From the NCBI GenBank assembly GCA_030267965.1, contig BRYA01000415.1, positions 1-38,371 on the forward strand: a DNA stretch of 38,371 nucleotides. The letters are read 5' to 3'. Positions within the stretch are counted from its first letter, which is position 1; every line of letters starts with the position of its first letter. Both the position numbers and the translations under genes were made by a program. The notes below the pieces were generated by a model. It saw nothing but the letters and a program-made list of their open reading frames with translations. It searched no databases and was not told the origin of the DNA. Below, in pieces: positions 8,965 through 19,925 of the stretch. This DNA is from Triparma columacea. Its lineage: Eukaryota; Sar; Bolidophyceae; Parmales; Triparmaceae.

Positions 8965-10594
8965 ATGTCGGAACTGCATAATGTTCAGATACCCGCCTCC
9001 TCCGATAAGGGTGGTATAATGAAGCTTGGAACGTTTGATAAGTAAGTGTTATCCCCAATCCCCCGTATGTCCTGGTAAAAGATTCTTAACCTCCTTTCAA
9101 CCTTCATCTCCTAATTCCCCGCCTTTCCCCCCCCCCCTATTACCACAGATCACACGGCGGTCGTTCTGTCCCCCTCCTTTACTTCTACCCAACACCTCTC
9201 TCTCCCACCGCCCTCCTCACCTCTCTCTCCCAAACCCTCATCCACTACCCCTTCTACTCAGGTCGTTACACGCCACCTGACCAATCAAACCCCGTCCCAT
9301 TTCCACAATCGATTGAGCTTAGTAACGCCGGCGTTCCAGTCGAGGTAGTAGAATCCCTGCTTACAATGGCAGAGGCAACCTCTTACCTATCATCCGTTCA
9401 TTCCAAGACTGCTCACGAGCCCTACGCTCCCTCCAAGCCCCCCATGGACCCCGACAAGGTGTCACCTGAAGCGCCTATTCTTTCCGTAAAGATAACCACT
9501 TTCAAGGAGGGTACGGGAACGTGCCTGTCAATACTGTTTCAGCACTTTGTGTCTGATGCCAACGGGGCAATGACTTTCATGACGTGAGTAGTTATGCGAG
9601 AGAACGTGATGAATTAGAGAATCGAAGACATAGCGCACCAACACAACGCTCTCTGCGCCTCGCTTCACTCATCGCCTCGCAGCCATTGGTCCCAAATCCA
9701 TTCCTCCCTCCCCCCTCTCCCCACTCCCCCCCCCCCACTCCAAGACCGTGATATGATCTCTCTCAATCCTCCTCCCCCCCTCCCCTCCACCCTCACCAAC
9801 CTCCTCTCCTCCTTCCCTCTTTCTAACCCCCCCGTCCCTGGTTTCATGTCCGATGCCCCGAAGTTCTTCGGTGCCTCTACCACATGCTACCCCATCCCCT
9901 CTACCCGCTGCGCATTAGCCAAAAAAAAAGCAGCTCAGAACCTAAAAGAGGGGCAGTTTGTCTCCACGGACGATGTTATCCTCGCTCACGTGTGGAAAGC
10001 GATGTGCTTCGTGCGCTGCAAACAGCTTGAAGTCGACGAGTCTGATCCCAGACCTACGATAATCCATCGCGCCCTGAATCTTCGTGCTCGCTCCCACCCC
10101 CCACCCCCTCCTGCATTCCCCGGCAATCTTGTTTCCAACGTCTCCACCTCCCTTCCCATCAACGAACTCCTCTCCATGTCCGCCACAGAAGTCGCTCTCA
10201 AACTCCGCCTAAGCGTATCCGAGATGACGCCTGACATTATCTCCGCAGTCCAAAATCTTCATGCGTCTCTCCAGTCCGAGGGTAAGAAACCCTTTTGCGT
10301 GTTCCCCTCAGCCTTCGCTTTCCTCAACAGCTCCTGGAGATGCGGGTGGGAGGACGCTGTCTTTGATGGTGCGAAGCCAACTTTGTTCGATCAAGGTTGT
10401 CATGTACCGATAGGTGAGTGGTGGAGTGAGCAGCTCATTGCTTCTTCACCTATCCCTTCACTTTGCTCATCTTACCCCTCATCGCAGTCTCAGTCTTTAC
10501 TAATCGTCCCGAAAAAGACGGCGTGAATGTCTACTTCACGGGAACCGAAGCCGCGTGCAAGCACTTCAACGAACTACTATCCGCCAGCCTCTAG
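8965..10594 (+). CDS. BAHD-type acyl-CoA-dependent acyltransferase (HXXXD), four exons
   Basis: Exons 8965-9041, 9149-9583, 9683-10413 and 10488-10594 join in phase to 449 residues, the usual BAHD length. Donors are GTAAGT, GTGAGT and GTGAGT; acceptors follow C/T-rich tracts and end CAG. The start MSELHNVQIPASSDKGG is the first ATG. The catalytic HXXXD motif is HFVSD (His158, Asp162), followed by ANGAMTFM. NLRARSHPPPPPAFPGN matches the conserved R-x-R-x-x-P...GN region of the family, and the C terminus (VSVFTNRPEKDGVNVYFTG) has the usual end of these enzymes. The structural DFGWG motif is replaced by WEDAVFDGAKP. The reaction is transfer of an acyl group from acyl-CoA to an alcohol or amine; the substrate cannot be told. 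It is presumably cytosolic, since no targeting peptide is seen. Confidence 0.85.
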
Positions 10595-10650
10595 AAATTT
10601 AAATAAGTTTTTGTTTGTAATGGAAAAAAACAACACCTATTATTCCTCTC

Positions 10651-13600
10651 TCATAAGTACAGCGAATTGCAGAACACAATGTCTCTCTTGATGAGTTCGC
10701 TGCCCTTGACAAACTTCTCGTACATTTCGGTGTTACCAACGGCCTGAGATGCGCTCGAGAGTTGCCTTACGAGTTCCTCCAGCCTCCTCAAAGTCCTTAT
10801 CGTCGTGCCCTCGTATGTGTCGGTAAGCTTCTGAACATCAATGAACTTGGCGCCCTTGGTCCACGCGTACACAGCCTCCATCATGCCGGGGTTGAACTGG
10901 TCCACGAACTCATCCTCGTCTAGGTCGTAGATCTTGCATTCCTTGTTCGCCTTCGCTACTGTCCTGGCGGCTTCCTGCAACTTCTTGAAGGGCGTGGCCA
11001 ACACTGCGTGCGGGTGTGCGGGGCGAACGGTTTTTGGTGTCAGAAACAGTTACCTTGTCAACCCTTTCCTTTCCTTTCCTCCCTCTCCTCTCCCAAGGTT
11101 TTTCTGTTTGCGTCAGTAACAATAACAATTGTGTTCTCATAGTCGGTGACTCTGAAGGTGTCCTAAGATAAGTTGGTCCTCATACGCAAACATAACCATG
11201 CCCCTCTTCCCAAGCCGTCCTTCTCCCCTATTTGACTCACCTGGCCTCAACCCCTTGGCAGGGTCCCCGTCGTTGTCCTTAGATTTTTCGTCGAAAGTGA
11301 AGCAGCTCAGGAGCGCCACGATCTGCTCGACCGAAAATTCGGCGAATATCCCGCCGAAGGTTAGCTCCGTGGCAACGAGCTCGTTGGCGGTGTTTATCTC
11401 GCAGGCTGTTCGACCCTTCAGCTGCACCACGCCGGAGCTGTCGACGTGCCCCATGTATTTGAGCACCTTCTTCATCCTCCTCAGCTCATCCTTCATTACC
11501 ATGGTTTGTGCGGCCTTGCTCTTCTTCCTCATGAGCTTGGCGCTCTCTAGGAGCCTGTTCTTCTCCTCGTAAGCCCCTAGCCTCCCCCCCCTCTCCTCGT
11601 TGGTGAGTTTGGAAACCTCGTGCCCGACCATGGCAGCAGTGAGTTTTTCCATCCTTCCTATGAGCATTTTGACCTGATCGGTGGTCACCTTGAGGTCCCC
11701 AATAGGTTCCAAAAGCGGAATTGCCTCAAACTTCTTCTTCACCCGATTCAACATCTTCCCTACTTCCTTGCGCGACTGCTTCAGCTTCGTGTCTTCGGGA
11801 AAGGCTGAAAGCTTTATGGCTGAGACGTCCACAATCGAGGTCAGCTCAAAGGTGTGGATTCTAGTGACCCATCCTCCCCCTTCTTCTCCGCTGCTACCTT
11901 CGTAGGGCGTGTCGTCGTCCGAGACCTTCCACGACCCCACAAGCTCTTCGCTCTTCTTCTCCTCTTTCTTCTCCTCATCGCTCTGCCTGCACTTCACGAG
12001 GCAGTCGATGGTCCACATTGGCTTGTCGGACTCCGCCGCGTCTTTCCCCGCCTGCCCTCCACTCCCTGTTCCCTGCTTCTTCCTCTGGCACACCACCACC
12101 CCCCACCCCCAGACCCTCTTGTCGTCCCCCTCTCCCCCCTCCTGCAGCCTGACCAACCTCCCGGGTTGCAAAAACTGCAGCACGACCTCGGGCACGTGGA
12201 TGGTGCACTCATTGATGCTTCTCTTCGCGAGGTCGAGCTGCTTCATAAGCCCGTAATACTGCCCGATGCTCTCCGCCCCTTCAACTTGTATCTTCTCCGC
12301 GTCGGCCTCAAACTCCACGGCCTGGTTGTCCAGTGCCGGGGCCTCCGACTCCTGCTGATACTGGTGGAAGCTGGCCTTTATCAGGAACTCCGGATCCACG
12401 TCCTCGACCCTCATCATGTTCAGAAGCATGTTGTACGAAATATGGTAGGAAGAGTTGAGAGGGTCGGGGTCACCGTAAAGGATGCCCTTGCAGACCTTAG
12501 GTTCCATCTTCTCGTCCATCATCTGGATCACGATACCCCTGTGTAGAGAAAGCGCAGGGTAACGTTAGTGTTGGCTTTATAAATTGCCATGTGACAGCCG
12601 TCTTCATTTAGTTCTCACCTGTCATCTTTCCCCCTCCTTCCTGCCCTCCCGCTCATCTGAATGTATTCCCCCGAAGTAACCCATCTATTCTCCTTCCCGT
12701 CCCACTTCCTACAGTTTGTAAATATAACCGTCTTGGCAGGCATATTGATGCCTATACTGAATGTCTCCGTCGCGAATAGGCACTTGATGAGTCCTTCGGA
12801 GAAGAGGATCTCCACGATCTCCTTGAGAATCGGTAGCAGTCCCCCGTGGTGCACCCCGATGCCCCTCTTGAGAAGGGGCAGCAGCGCCACAACTTGAGGG
12901 AGCTGCTGGTCGTCCTTTGAGAGGGAGTCTATGGCGTTGGCATAGACTAGGTCGACCAGGTCCTTCTCGTTGTCGTCGTTGTAGTCCTCCTTGTTGAGGT
13001 CGAGCGCGTACTTCTCGCACTCCTTCTTGCTGAAGGAGAAGACGATAACGGGATTAAGGCCCCTCTCCATCACAAGTTTGACGATCCTATTGAGGTCGCT
13101 CAATTCCTTCTTTCCCTTCTTCTTCTTCTTGCTTCCCTTCCCCCCGCTCGTTAGCATATTCGTCGCGTTCTGCGTGTCGACATTCTGGAGCGTGCTCATG
13201 GCCCGCTGGAAGTTGTCCTCCCTGAACTTGCCCTTCTCGTCGACCACCAGATGCAGCCCCTCTCCCCCGGCGGGGAAGATGTAGTGCTGGAGAGGCACAG
13301 GTCGGTAGTTCGTGTACACGACGTGGCAGGGCTGGTTGTGGATCTTGGCGATCCACCCGACGAACTGCCTGCTGTTGGGAATGGTGGCACTGAGGAAGAC
13401 GAAACGAACCTTGTGGGGAAGGAGAATGATGGACTCCTCCCAGACGACGCCGCGCTCCTTGTCGCGCATGTAGTGGACCTCGTCGTAGATTACCCAGGCG
13501 ACCTCACGCATAACTTCGGATCCGCGGTAGAGCATGGAGCGGAGAATCTCTGTCGTCATCACTAGGCACATGGCGGAGGGATTGATCGTTATGTCTCCGG

Positions 13601-14240
13601 TCATCAGGCCGACGTCCTCGAACTCGGCCTGGAGGTCCCTGTACTTTTGGTTGGAGAGGGCCTTGATAGGGGAGGTATAGATCACGCGGCTGGACTGCTT
13701 GAGAGACTTGGCAACGGCATACTCGGCGACCGCGGTCTTTCCAGCAGAGGTGTGAGCGGCGACTAGGACGGACTCGTTCTTGTCAATGTACGATATGGCC
13801 TCCTGCTGGAAGGGGTCCAGGGTGAAGGGGTAGGTCTTTGCGGGGGCTGTTGGGGTCTGCTGGGAGGAGGCGTTGTCAGATGCGTTATAGGAAGGAGGTA
13901 GAGCGGTGAAACTGTTGATTGACTTGTCGTCGGCAGTACCAGTAGATATTTTCTCGTTGGGGTTGGCAGCGTTGTCTGAGGACTGCTTTGTTTCTGCTGA
14001 GAACGACACAGAACGCTGTTTCTTTGGTAACGGCGTTGACTGGAGCAAAGAGTGTGTCTGTGAAAGGAGAAGTTTACGCTTATTATTATCAAGGGCTGGC
14101 TGGGGGGCTGGAGGGATTTCGTTGGTGGCGGAAGGCTCCTGAGATTTTGTCTCCATTTCAACATCAGTATCGTTTGTGGAGTTCATGGGTTCATCGTCGT
14201 CATCGAAGGCTCCAAATAGATCGTCCAAGGCGTCTGACAT
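10651..14240 (-). CDS. MTR4: MTR4/SKIV2L2 exosome RNA helicase, three exons
   Basis: Exons 14240-12619, 12538-11241 and 11003-10651 (introns 80 and 237 nt) join in phase to 1090 residues, close to the human protein's length. The first 135 residues are disordered and acidic. The RecA core shows motif [10 protein letters not shown] (161-169), the DEVH box (253-256), [35 protein letters not shown] and [17 protein letters not shown]; the last spans the first intron exactly. Exon 2 continues with the arch/KOW region ([12 protein letters not shown]) and the helical bundle. The C terminus, [12 protein letters not shown] to [12 protein letters not shown], is the typical end of the family. MTR4 unwinds RNA and feeds it to the nuclear exosome, usually within TRAMP-like complexes. 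The insert [18 protein letters not shown] is lineage-specific. The gene ends 56 nt from the convergent BAHD stop. Confidence 0.95.
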
Positions 14241-14430
14241 TGTGTCAAGCTTCTTGGGGAGGGAGTAGAATTTTGAGGAGAAGGGTCCCTGGGTTGGGTC
14301 TTTGGTGTGGGTGTGGGTGTCTGGAGGGTGAAGGCCTTTTGTAATTTTAATGGCGCTAACGCTAATTTTTTATTTGTGTAAAATTGTAAATGATATACAT
14401 AACTAAGTAAACCCCCCCCCCCACGTGAAA
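14241..14430. other. Short spacer between two minus-strand genes
   Basis: This spacer holds the 5' region of the MTR4 gene and the 3' end of the kinase gene. It contains a C run at about 14411-14421. There is no coding signal. Confidence 0.3.
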
Positions 14431-16548
14431 TCAATCTCCAGACATTTGTATGCTGCTTCTCCTGCTCTCGATCCCTTCAGTGTCGTTCACGACGTTGTCC
14501 AGGAAGTCCAAAATTTCCACGAAGGTGAACCTCTCCTTCGGGTCCTGACACCAGCAAAGCTCCACCAGCTCCGCGATCTCTTTACATTCCTGACGGATCG
14601 CGTCGAGGCTGGGCCTCCAGCCCCCGATCACCTTGTGCATGGCAAGGGCAGGGGCGGTATTATAGAAATTAATCAGGTCCCCGTTGTTGAAAAGCTCGAT
14701 AAGGAGAATGGAGAAGGAGTACACGTCGACCTTTATGTCGTAATCCCGCTCGGTAAGCATCTCAGGGGCCATGAAGAGGAGGGTGCCGGCTTGAGACATA
14801 GTGTGGTCCTGCGATGATCAAAGGCGAAATGGGGTTAGGACAGAAGGCGCGAAAGGTTTTACTCGCCCAAGGCGACACTCGCCGCTTTGCTCGCTCCTCC
14901 CGCTGCTCCAAATCCTCCCACTCCCGTACTCACCTCCATGTTCTCCAGCACGAAGGTCTTGTGCCTCCGTCTCGACTCCCCAAAGTCCGCGATCTTGAGC
15001 GTGAAACCCTTCGACACCAGCACGTTGCTGCACTTGAGGTCCCTATGCATGACAGGGTTCTTCTGCGAGTGCAGGTACGCCATTCCCCTGGCGATCTGGC
15101 GGCACCAGTCCAGTTTGTACTGGACGTTGGACTCAAGGGAGGAGAGCGAGGTACGAGATGGTTTGGAGGAGGAGGCGGCGCGGGCGATGGCGGCCAACAT
15201 TGGGTCGCCGTCTGTGCCATTGTCCTTCGAATAGTTGGGGGGGTACCATGGTATGTCATTACCGTATCTAAGAACGGTGTCAAATAGGCTCCCCATCTGG
15301 CAGTACTCCATGACAATGCAGGTGGAGAAGAGATTACAGTACCGATCTCCGCCGTCCTCCTCTTGAGGCCAGCAGCCCCCAAAGATTTGGACAATGTTCG
15401 GATGGCGGAGGGTCATCATCATGGCGATCTCAGTTTGAAAGCGCTGCATTTTGTGAGCGAGGAGATGAGCGGAAGTAGGGATGAGCGAAGTAGGGATGAG
15501 CGAAGTAGGGATGATCGAAAAGAGTTAAGATTACCGGCTTGAGAATATTGCGCTGAGAGGGGTTGCGCCCCACACCAAATACCAAGCCTTCTTTCTCACC
15601 TCCAGGGCAACCCTCCCGGCCTGGGTCGCGGACATTCTCTTGACAGCGCAGGGCGTACCGTTCCAGTCAGCAAGCAAAATTTTGGCGTGGCTGCCCTCCC
15701 CGATCAGTTTCTTCTCCCCACTCTTGTCTTTCCTGAACTTGAGTTCCTTCATGTCGATTTCAAAGCTGAAGGATTTGATATAGAGCGATCTCACTTTTTC
15801 CGACCCTGACCCGGAAGAGCCACCGGAACCCGGAGAATCTCCTCCAGCACCAGAGGATCCGGTTGATCTTTTGAGTGATATCGGCGAACATGAGTTGTTC
15901 GTTGAAACAAGGGAGGAGGGGTTGGAGAACTGAAGGGTGGGGAGAGGGGGGGGCGCCGGGGGGGGGGGGGGGTGAGACCAAGGTCGACGAATGACGAAAA
16001 AGAGGGTGCTCAGGGGGTCGCCGCCCTCAACCCTTCCGTACACACTGCATCAATTATGGCCAGGCAATGACACTTACTTGGGAACTAATCGTTCCTGAGT
16101 CTTCAGTTTCATAGAAATCTTTCATTAGGCCGCTTCTTTTACTAATGGAGCTAGACAGTGGGGAACTAAGGGTGGCGCTGGAAACCGCCGAATGAGTAAG
16201 AGTGGTTTGGACATATGGCCTGTGAGTCCGGGAAGAACTACGGGGAGAACTATTGGGGGTTGAATTCAATGAAGAAGGGGCTGAGGGGGAGCGCACGGAG
16301 CTAGGATTGTGGAGAAGGGTTTGGAGCAACGACTGTCGCTGCCTCATCTCGGCACCGAAACTCCCTGAGGATGAATTTAAGGGTGCATCCTCCTCTTGCT
16401 CGTCAGTTTTGGAACCAGAGATTCTCCTCATGATCTTCCTCATGAAGGATTTTGAGGACCGTCGAGTGGTGTCTAAGGGAGGGGGCGGGGAGTCCGGCTC
16501 TCGTATCCCCTGAGAGGTGCCAGATGTTAGGCTTGGCAGCCCGGACAT
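14431..16548 (-). CDS. Tyrosine-kinase-like (TKL) Ser/Thr protein kinase, four exons
   Basis: Exons 16548-16078, 15929-15600, 15443-14934 and 14808-14431 all meet in phase 0 and give 562 residues. The first in-frame ATG is at 16548. The frame stays open upstream to about 16675, so an earlier start in an unseen exon is possible. The N-terminal 225 residues are Ser/Pro/Arg-rich and disordered. The kinase domain shows the Gly loop IGEGSHAKI (233-241), the AVK lysine (Lys254), HRDLKCSN (400-407), DFG (420-422) and FMAPEM. An insertion of about 40 residues, Ser-rich, sits before helix E. RHPNIVQIFGGCW and the APE segment are of TKL/RAF-MLK style. All catalytic residues are present, so it should be active. 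Its substrate and pathway are unknown. Intron 1 contains a run of 15 C on the coding strand. Confidence 0.85.
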
Positions 16549-16718
16549 CAAAAGAATTTGGGCAAGTGAATAGCCAGACCAATCCAAAGCAGCTGCCAAT
16601 GAACTTTTAATGAAATTGAAAGATCCTCCTTCAAAAAAAGATTGTAAGTTCTTTTGAGAATGTTTTCTTTTTTATTAAGATACGTTGGTGTGGAGGGGGT
16701 TATGGCGGAGCGGAGGGG

Positions 16719-17769
16719 TCAACGGATCAGCCTGGAGAATTCAACAGGGACTCCACTGAAGATGGCAGCTGGTGGCGGGGGAGGAAATTAGGGGAGGGGA
16801 GGGTTAGGGGGAGAAGGAGGGGTATGGGGGGTTGGATAGTGGTAGTGGCGGACGGCCTTACCCAAGTTTAGGCCGGCATACATGGCGGATAAGGTACCGA
16901 CGACGTTGAAGAGGAATACTACCACACCAGTGGCCACAGCGCGACTGCAATTGAGTTTTTTCTGGATTTTAACAATTACCCTCTCCATGTAAGGCGCAAA
17001 GGAGGCAGCCACCGCAAGGCGAACCGGACGGAGGAAATTGTTGAGAACAAAAAAACCGGTGTACACAGCGAGAAAGTTGGCCCTCTGCCCAGGAGCCAAG
17101 GGAGTTATCCCTGTCTTCTTGGTGAACACAAAGTAGGAGCAGCTGGGTGGGGGGTGGGGGGTGAGGGAATCGAGGGAAGGACCAAGTAAGTGGATTAGAG
17201 GCAAAAGACTGTGTTGAAGCCTGTGTGGCAGCGCCGTGATCTTTCTGTTCCATGCCATTCTCTCTCACCTTAAAAGCACAGCATAAGTCATATTGCTCAC
17301 GAACCCGTACTGGGGGGGGGTGTTAAGGAGGGGCGGGGGGTGGGATGTTAGAGGTGTGACTGTCTATCAGGACTGGAGGTGCTTACGTAGGCCATGCGGG
17401 GCTCACCGACAGAAACGCAGCAAGGCCAAGCTTCAACAGCTTTTGTTTCAGGGGCTCCTCGTCGTCCTTCTTGAAAGGATTGATCTTGGACAAAACCCGA
17501 CGAGTACGAGAGAGCTCGGAGGGGGGGGGGGCTTCGGACGGCGACGATGAGATTTCTGACACTTCCAGTTGTGGCACCGCCTCCTCTGAGGAATTGAGCT
17601 GAAAGCTTGATTTAGAGAGAACTTCACGATCTAGCGAAGATCTAAAGAGTATTTTCCTGGTAACTTGCGGCGGCACCGGAGTCAGCAAATAACCCCTAAC
17701 TACAACCATAGAGAGAAAAGTGAGAATGAATGGGAAGGAAAGTAATCGAGCTCTCCCAAAACTCTTCAT
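16719..17769 (-). CDS. Conserved plastid-type multi-pass membrane protein, four exons
   Basis: Exons 17769-17407, 17309-17269, 17142-16862 and 16768-16719 join in phase to 244 residues. The N terminus MKSFGRARLLSFPFILTFLS is a hydrophobic signal, followed by a Ser-rich acidic linker. From about residue 108 comes a conserved core: KLLKLGLAAFLSYGFVSNMT, then TGITPLAPGQRANFLAVYTG, FFVLNNFLRPVRLAVA, CSRAVATGVVVFLFNVVGT and a Gly/Ala C terminus with IFSGVPVEFSR. This pattern (YGFVSN, PLAPGQ, NNFLRPxR) recalls a family in plants and algae whose members are predicted chloroplast membrane proteins of unknown function; I recall the pattern but cannot name a domain. The signal-like leader fits targeting to a complex plastid, which is inference. 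The last exon boundary (GCCACCAG acceptor) is the least certain. Confidence 0.75.
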
Positions 17770-18468
17770 ATTGGCAGGTTTTGGTCCGTAATTGCTTTGG
17801 AAGGCTACCTATGTAGACGTCAAAGAGAAGTACTTATTGCTGTACGACTTTGATAATGATGTGGTACAGGAAATGTCGATGACTTTCCAGAAGGAAAAAA
17901 TGTCATCAATGTCAAAAAATTTTGGACAAGTTGTATTTAATTCTAAACGGATTCAAAACAAGATATAAAATATTTTTGTGATCTATCATATCTATGAATA
18001 TTTTAAGAGCTTCAAAATTGTCTTATGTGGTAACATAAAATTTCTACTTTTCGAAAAGTCCCTTTGAAGAGTTTGTATTCTATGAAACTTTTATTTAATC
18101 ATCAATAAATCGATATGAAATTTTTGTGCGAAAATCGATGAGAATGTAAAATTATTTTTCTAGAATAAAATTGACTTTAAGTAGTTTCATTTATAAGAAT
18201 TACAAAGAAACTAAATGTATATAAAGTTCATTAATTTAATATATCAAGAAATATAAATCATACGATCACTGTCAATTTGACATGGACCAAATTTGTGGGG
18301 TTGCACAGGCTCCAAATCTCCTTCTGCCTGACTTAAGCCGCGCCAAACGCATTGTACACTCCCCTCACATTCTACCAAATATATCTGAGGCCCTTCTAAA
18401 TCCACCCCCGTTCTAACCTTCTTGCAAACCCCACTCTATCCAAAGGCTCAAAACCGCCACACAAGATA
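17770..18468. other. AT-rich intergenic region between divergent genes
   Basis: Bases 17881-18240 contain 83 G+C in 360 (23 %), far below the neighbouring genes. I find no gene, tRNA or clear repeat in it; several poly-A/T tracts are present. It must contain the promoters of the plastid-protein gene (-) and TAF12 (+). Confidence 0.6.
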
Positions 18469-19769
18469 ATGTCCTCAAACCAGAAGATAAGGGTCGCGGT
18501 AGACGGTGGTCTATTGGGTGCCCCCCAAAATCCTGATCCTGCTCCTGGTTGGACCCCCGAAATGGCCCAAGTTGCAAAGGCAGAGCAAGAGAGGAAGGCC
18601 GTGGAGATCAACGAATCGGAGAGATTTGATCAGGTTGAGTACTTGGCGCATCAGCGTAAAATCTTGGAGGCTGTTAGGGAGGAGCGTGATTTGACGGCCG
18701 AAGAGGAAGCGAAGGTGGGTTTTGGGGCGGAATTTAGGACAGTTTGGGGAATTTTATGTGCCACACTTCCACTGCCACTTCACACCAACCTCCCCCCCCC
18801 CCCTCGTTTTGCTCATCCCCTCCCCTCCCGCCCGTCTTTCCACCCCCAGATGCAACTTATTGTAAAAGAATCGAAATCCTTGAACCCCACCACCACCAAG
18901 AGCATCAGGGCTTCTGCTTCCATCCGCCCTGCGGAACCAGCCGAAGGGCTTCTTGTGAAGCCCGAGCCCACGCCCCGAGCATCATCACAACCCTATGTTG
19001 GCCCATCCATCGCCCCGGTAATTGGACAGAAGCTCTCGGACCTCGTCAACTCCATTGACCCCTCTTTCAAGCTGACACCGGAGGCTGAGGAGGTCCTTCT
19101 TTCCCTCGCGGACCAGTTCATCGACTCAGTGGTCGAAGACAGTTGCAAGCTGGCCATTCACAGGGTGACACACGGTGGGAAGGCTGGGGTCGCCCCTCCT
19201 CCTGGGGGTGTGAATCCTCTCGTTGATGTGACTGACATCAACCTTGTGCTAAAGGAGAAGGTGAGACGAGGGGAGATTTTCATTTACACCGTCGTTCATA
19301 TTACCACCGCCCACCTAACCACATGCCATTCCCCCCCTCCCCCCCCCCCTCCCTTTTTCATTCTAAAGTGGGGGATCTCCGTCCCGAGCCTCGGGAAGAA
19401 CAACGTTAATGATAACATCACCCCTATGTCTGATATTAGCGCCATCTTTAGGACAGGAGGGGTTTGGGAGGAAGGAAATGAAGGTGAGAGTGAATATAAG
19501 TGAAGACTGTCAGCACAGTGACAGTATTCTTGCTGCAGACTATTAGGGTTAGGGTTCCCATAGCAGCCATCCAAACACATGCAAAACGAAAAACACCAAG
19601 GCACCACGCACGGCACCACGCACGGCACCACGCAAATTATTCCATCCACTCACTCCAATTTCCCCGCGGCTCGTTTCGTTTGCCGCTCTCTCTCCGTTTG
19701 CCCCAAGATAAGCAAGAAAGTGCTTCCGGTTCAAGTGGGAAGGGGAAGAAGAGAGCTAGGGGGAAGTAG
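18469..19769 (+). CDS. TAF12: TFIID subunit TAF12 (histone-fold), four exons
   Basis: Exons 18469-18714, 18850-19260 and 19369-19483 are well supported, and a last exon ends at the stop 19767-19769. The histone fold is clear: KLSDLVNSIDPSFKLTPEAE, then VLLSLADQFIDSVVEDSCKL and LVDVTDINLVLKEKWGISVP, which continues across the intron into KWGISVPSLG as in TAF12. TAF12 pairs with TAF4 in TFIID and also sits in SAGA, acting in RNA polymerase II initiation in the nucleus. An N-terminal extension of about 180 residues is charged and lacks known domains. The last acceptor is ambiguous: CCCATAG before 19564 (325 residues) or the better pyrimidine tract ending CCCCAAG before 19708 (277 residues). Both keep phase 1. 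Introns 1 and 2 are 135 and 108 nt, multiples of three without stops. Confidence 0.85.
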
Positions 19770-19925
19770 AGCACGGGCTCGCGCGTAGCTATGGGGACGC
19801 CGTAATTCAATGCAATGTGCTTTTTAGTATGAAGTCTTCATTTCAGGTGGCGCCTTACACTTTGTATAAGGATTTGGGCCCATTTCCCCCGATTTGTTTG
19901 CACTCCGAGTTGTTGCAAAAAAATC

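Noticed and set aside
12000..12210. Overlapping frames on both strands inside MTR4 exon 2
   Set aside because: They are shadow frames of GC-rich coding sequence; the MTR4 frame alone has homology.
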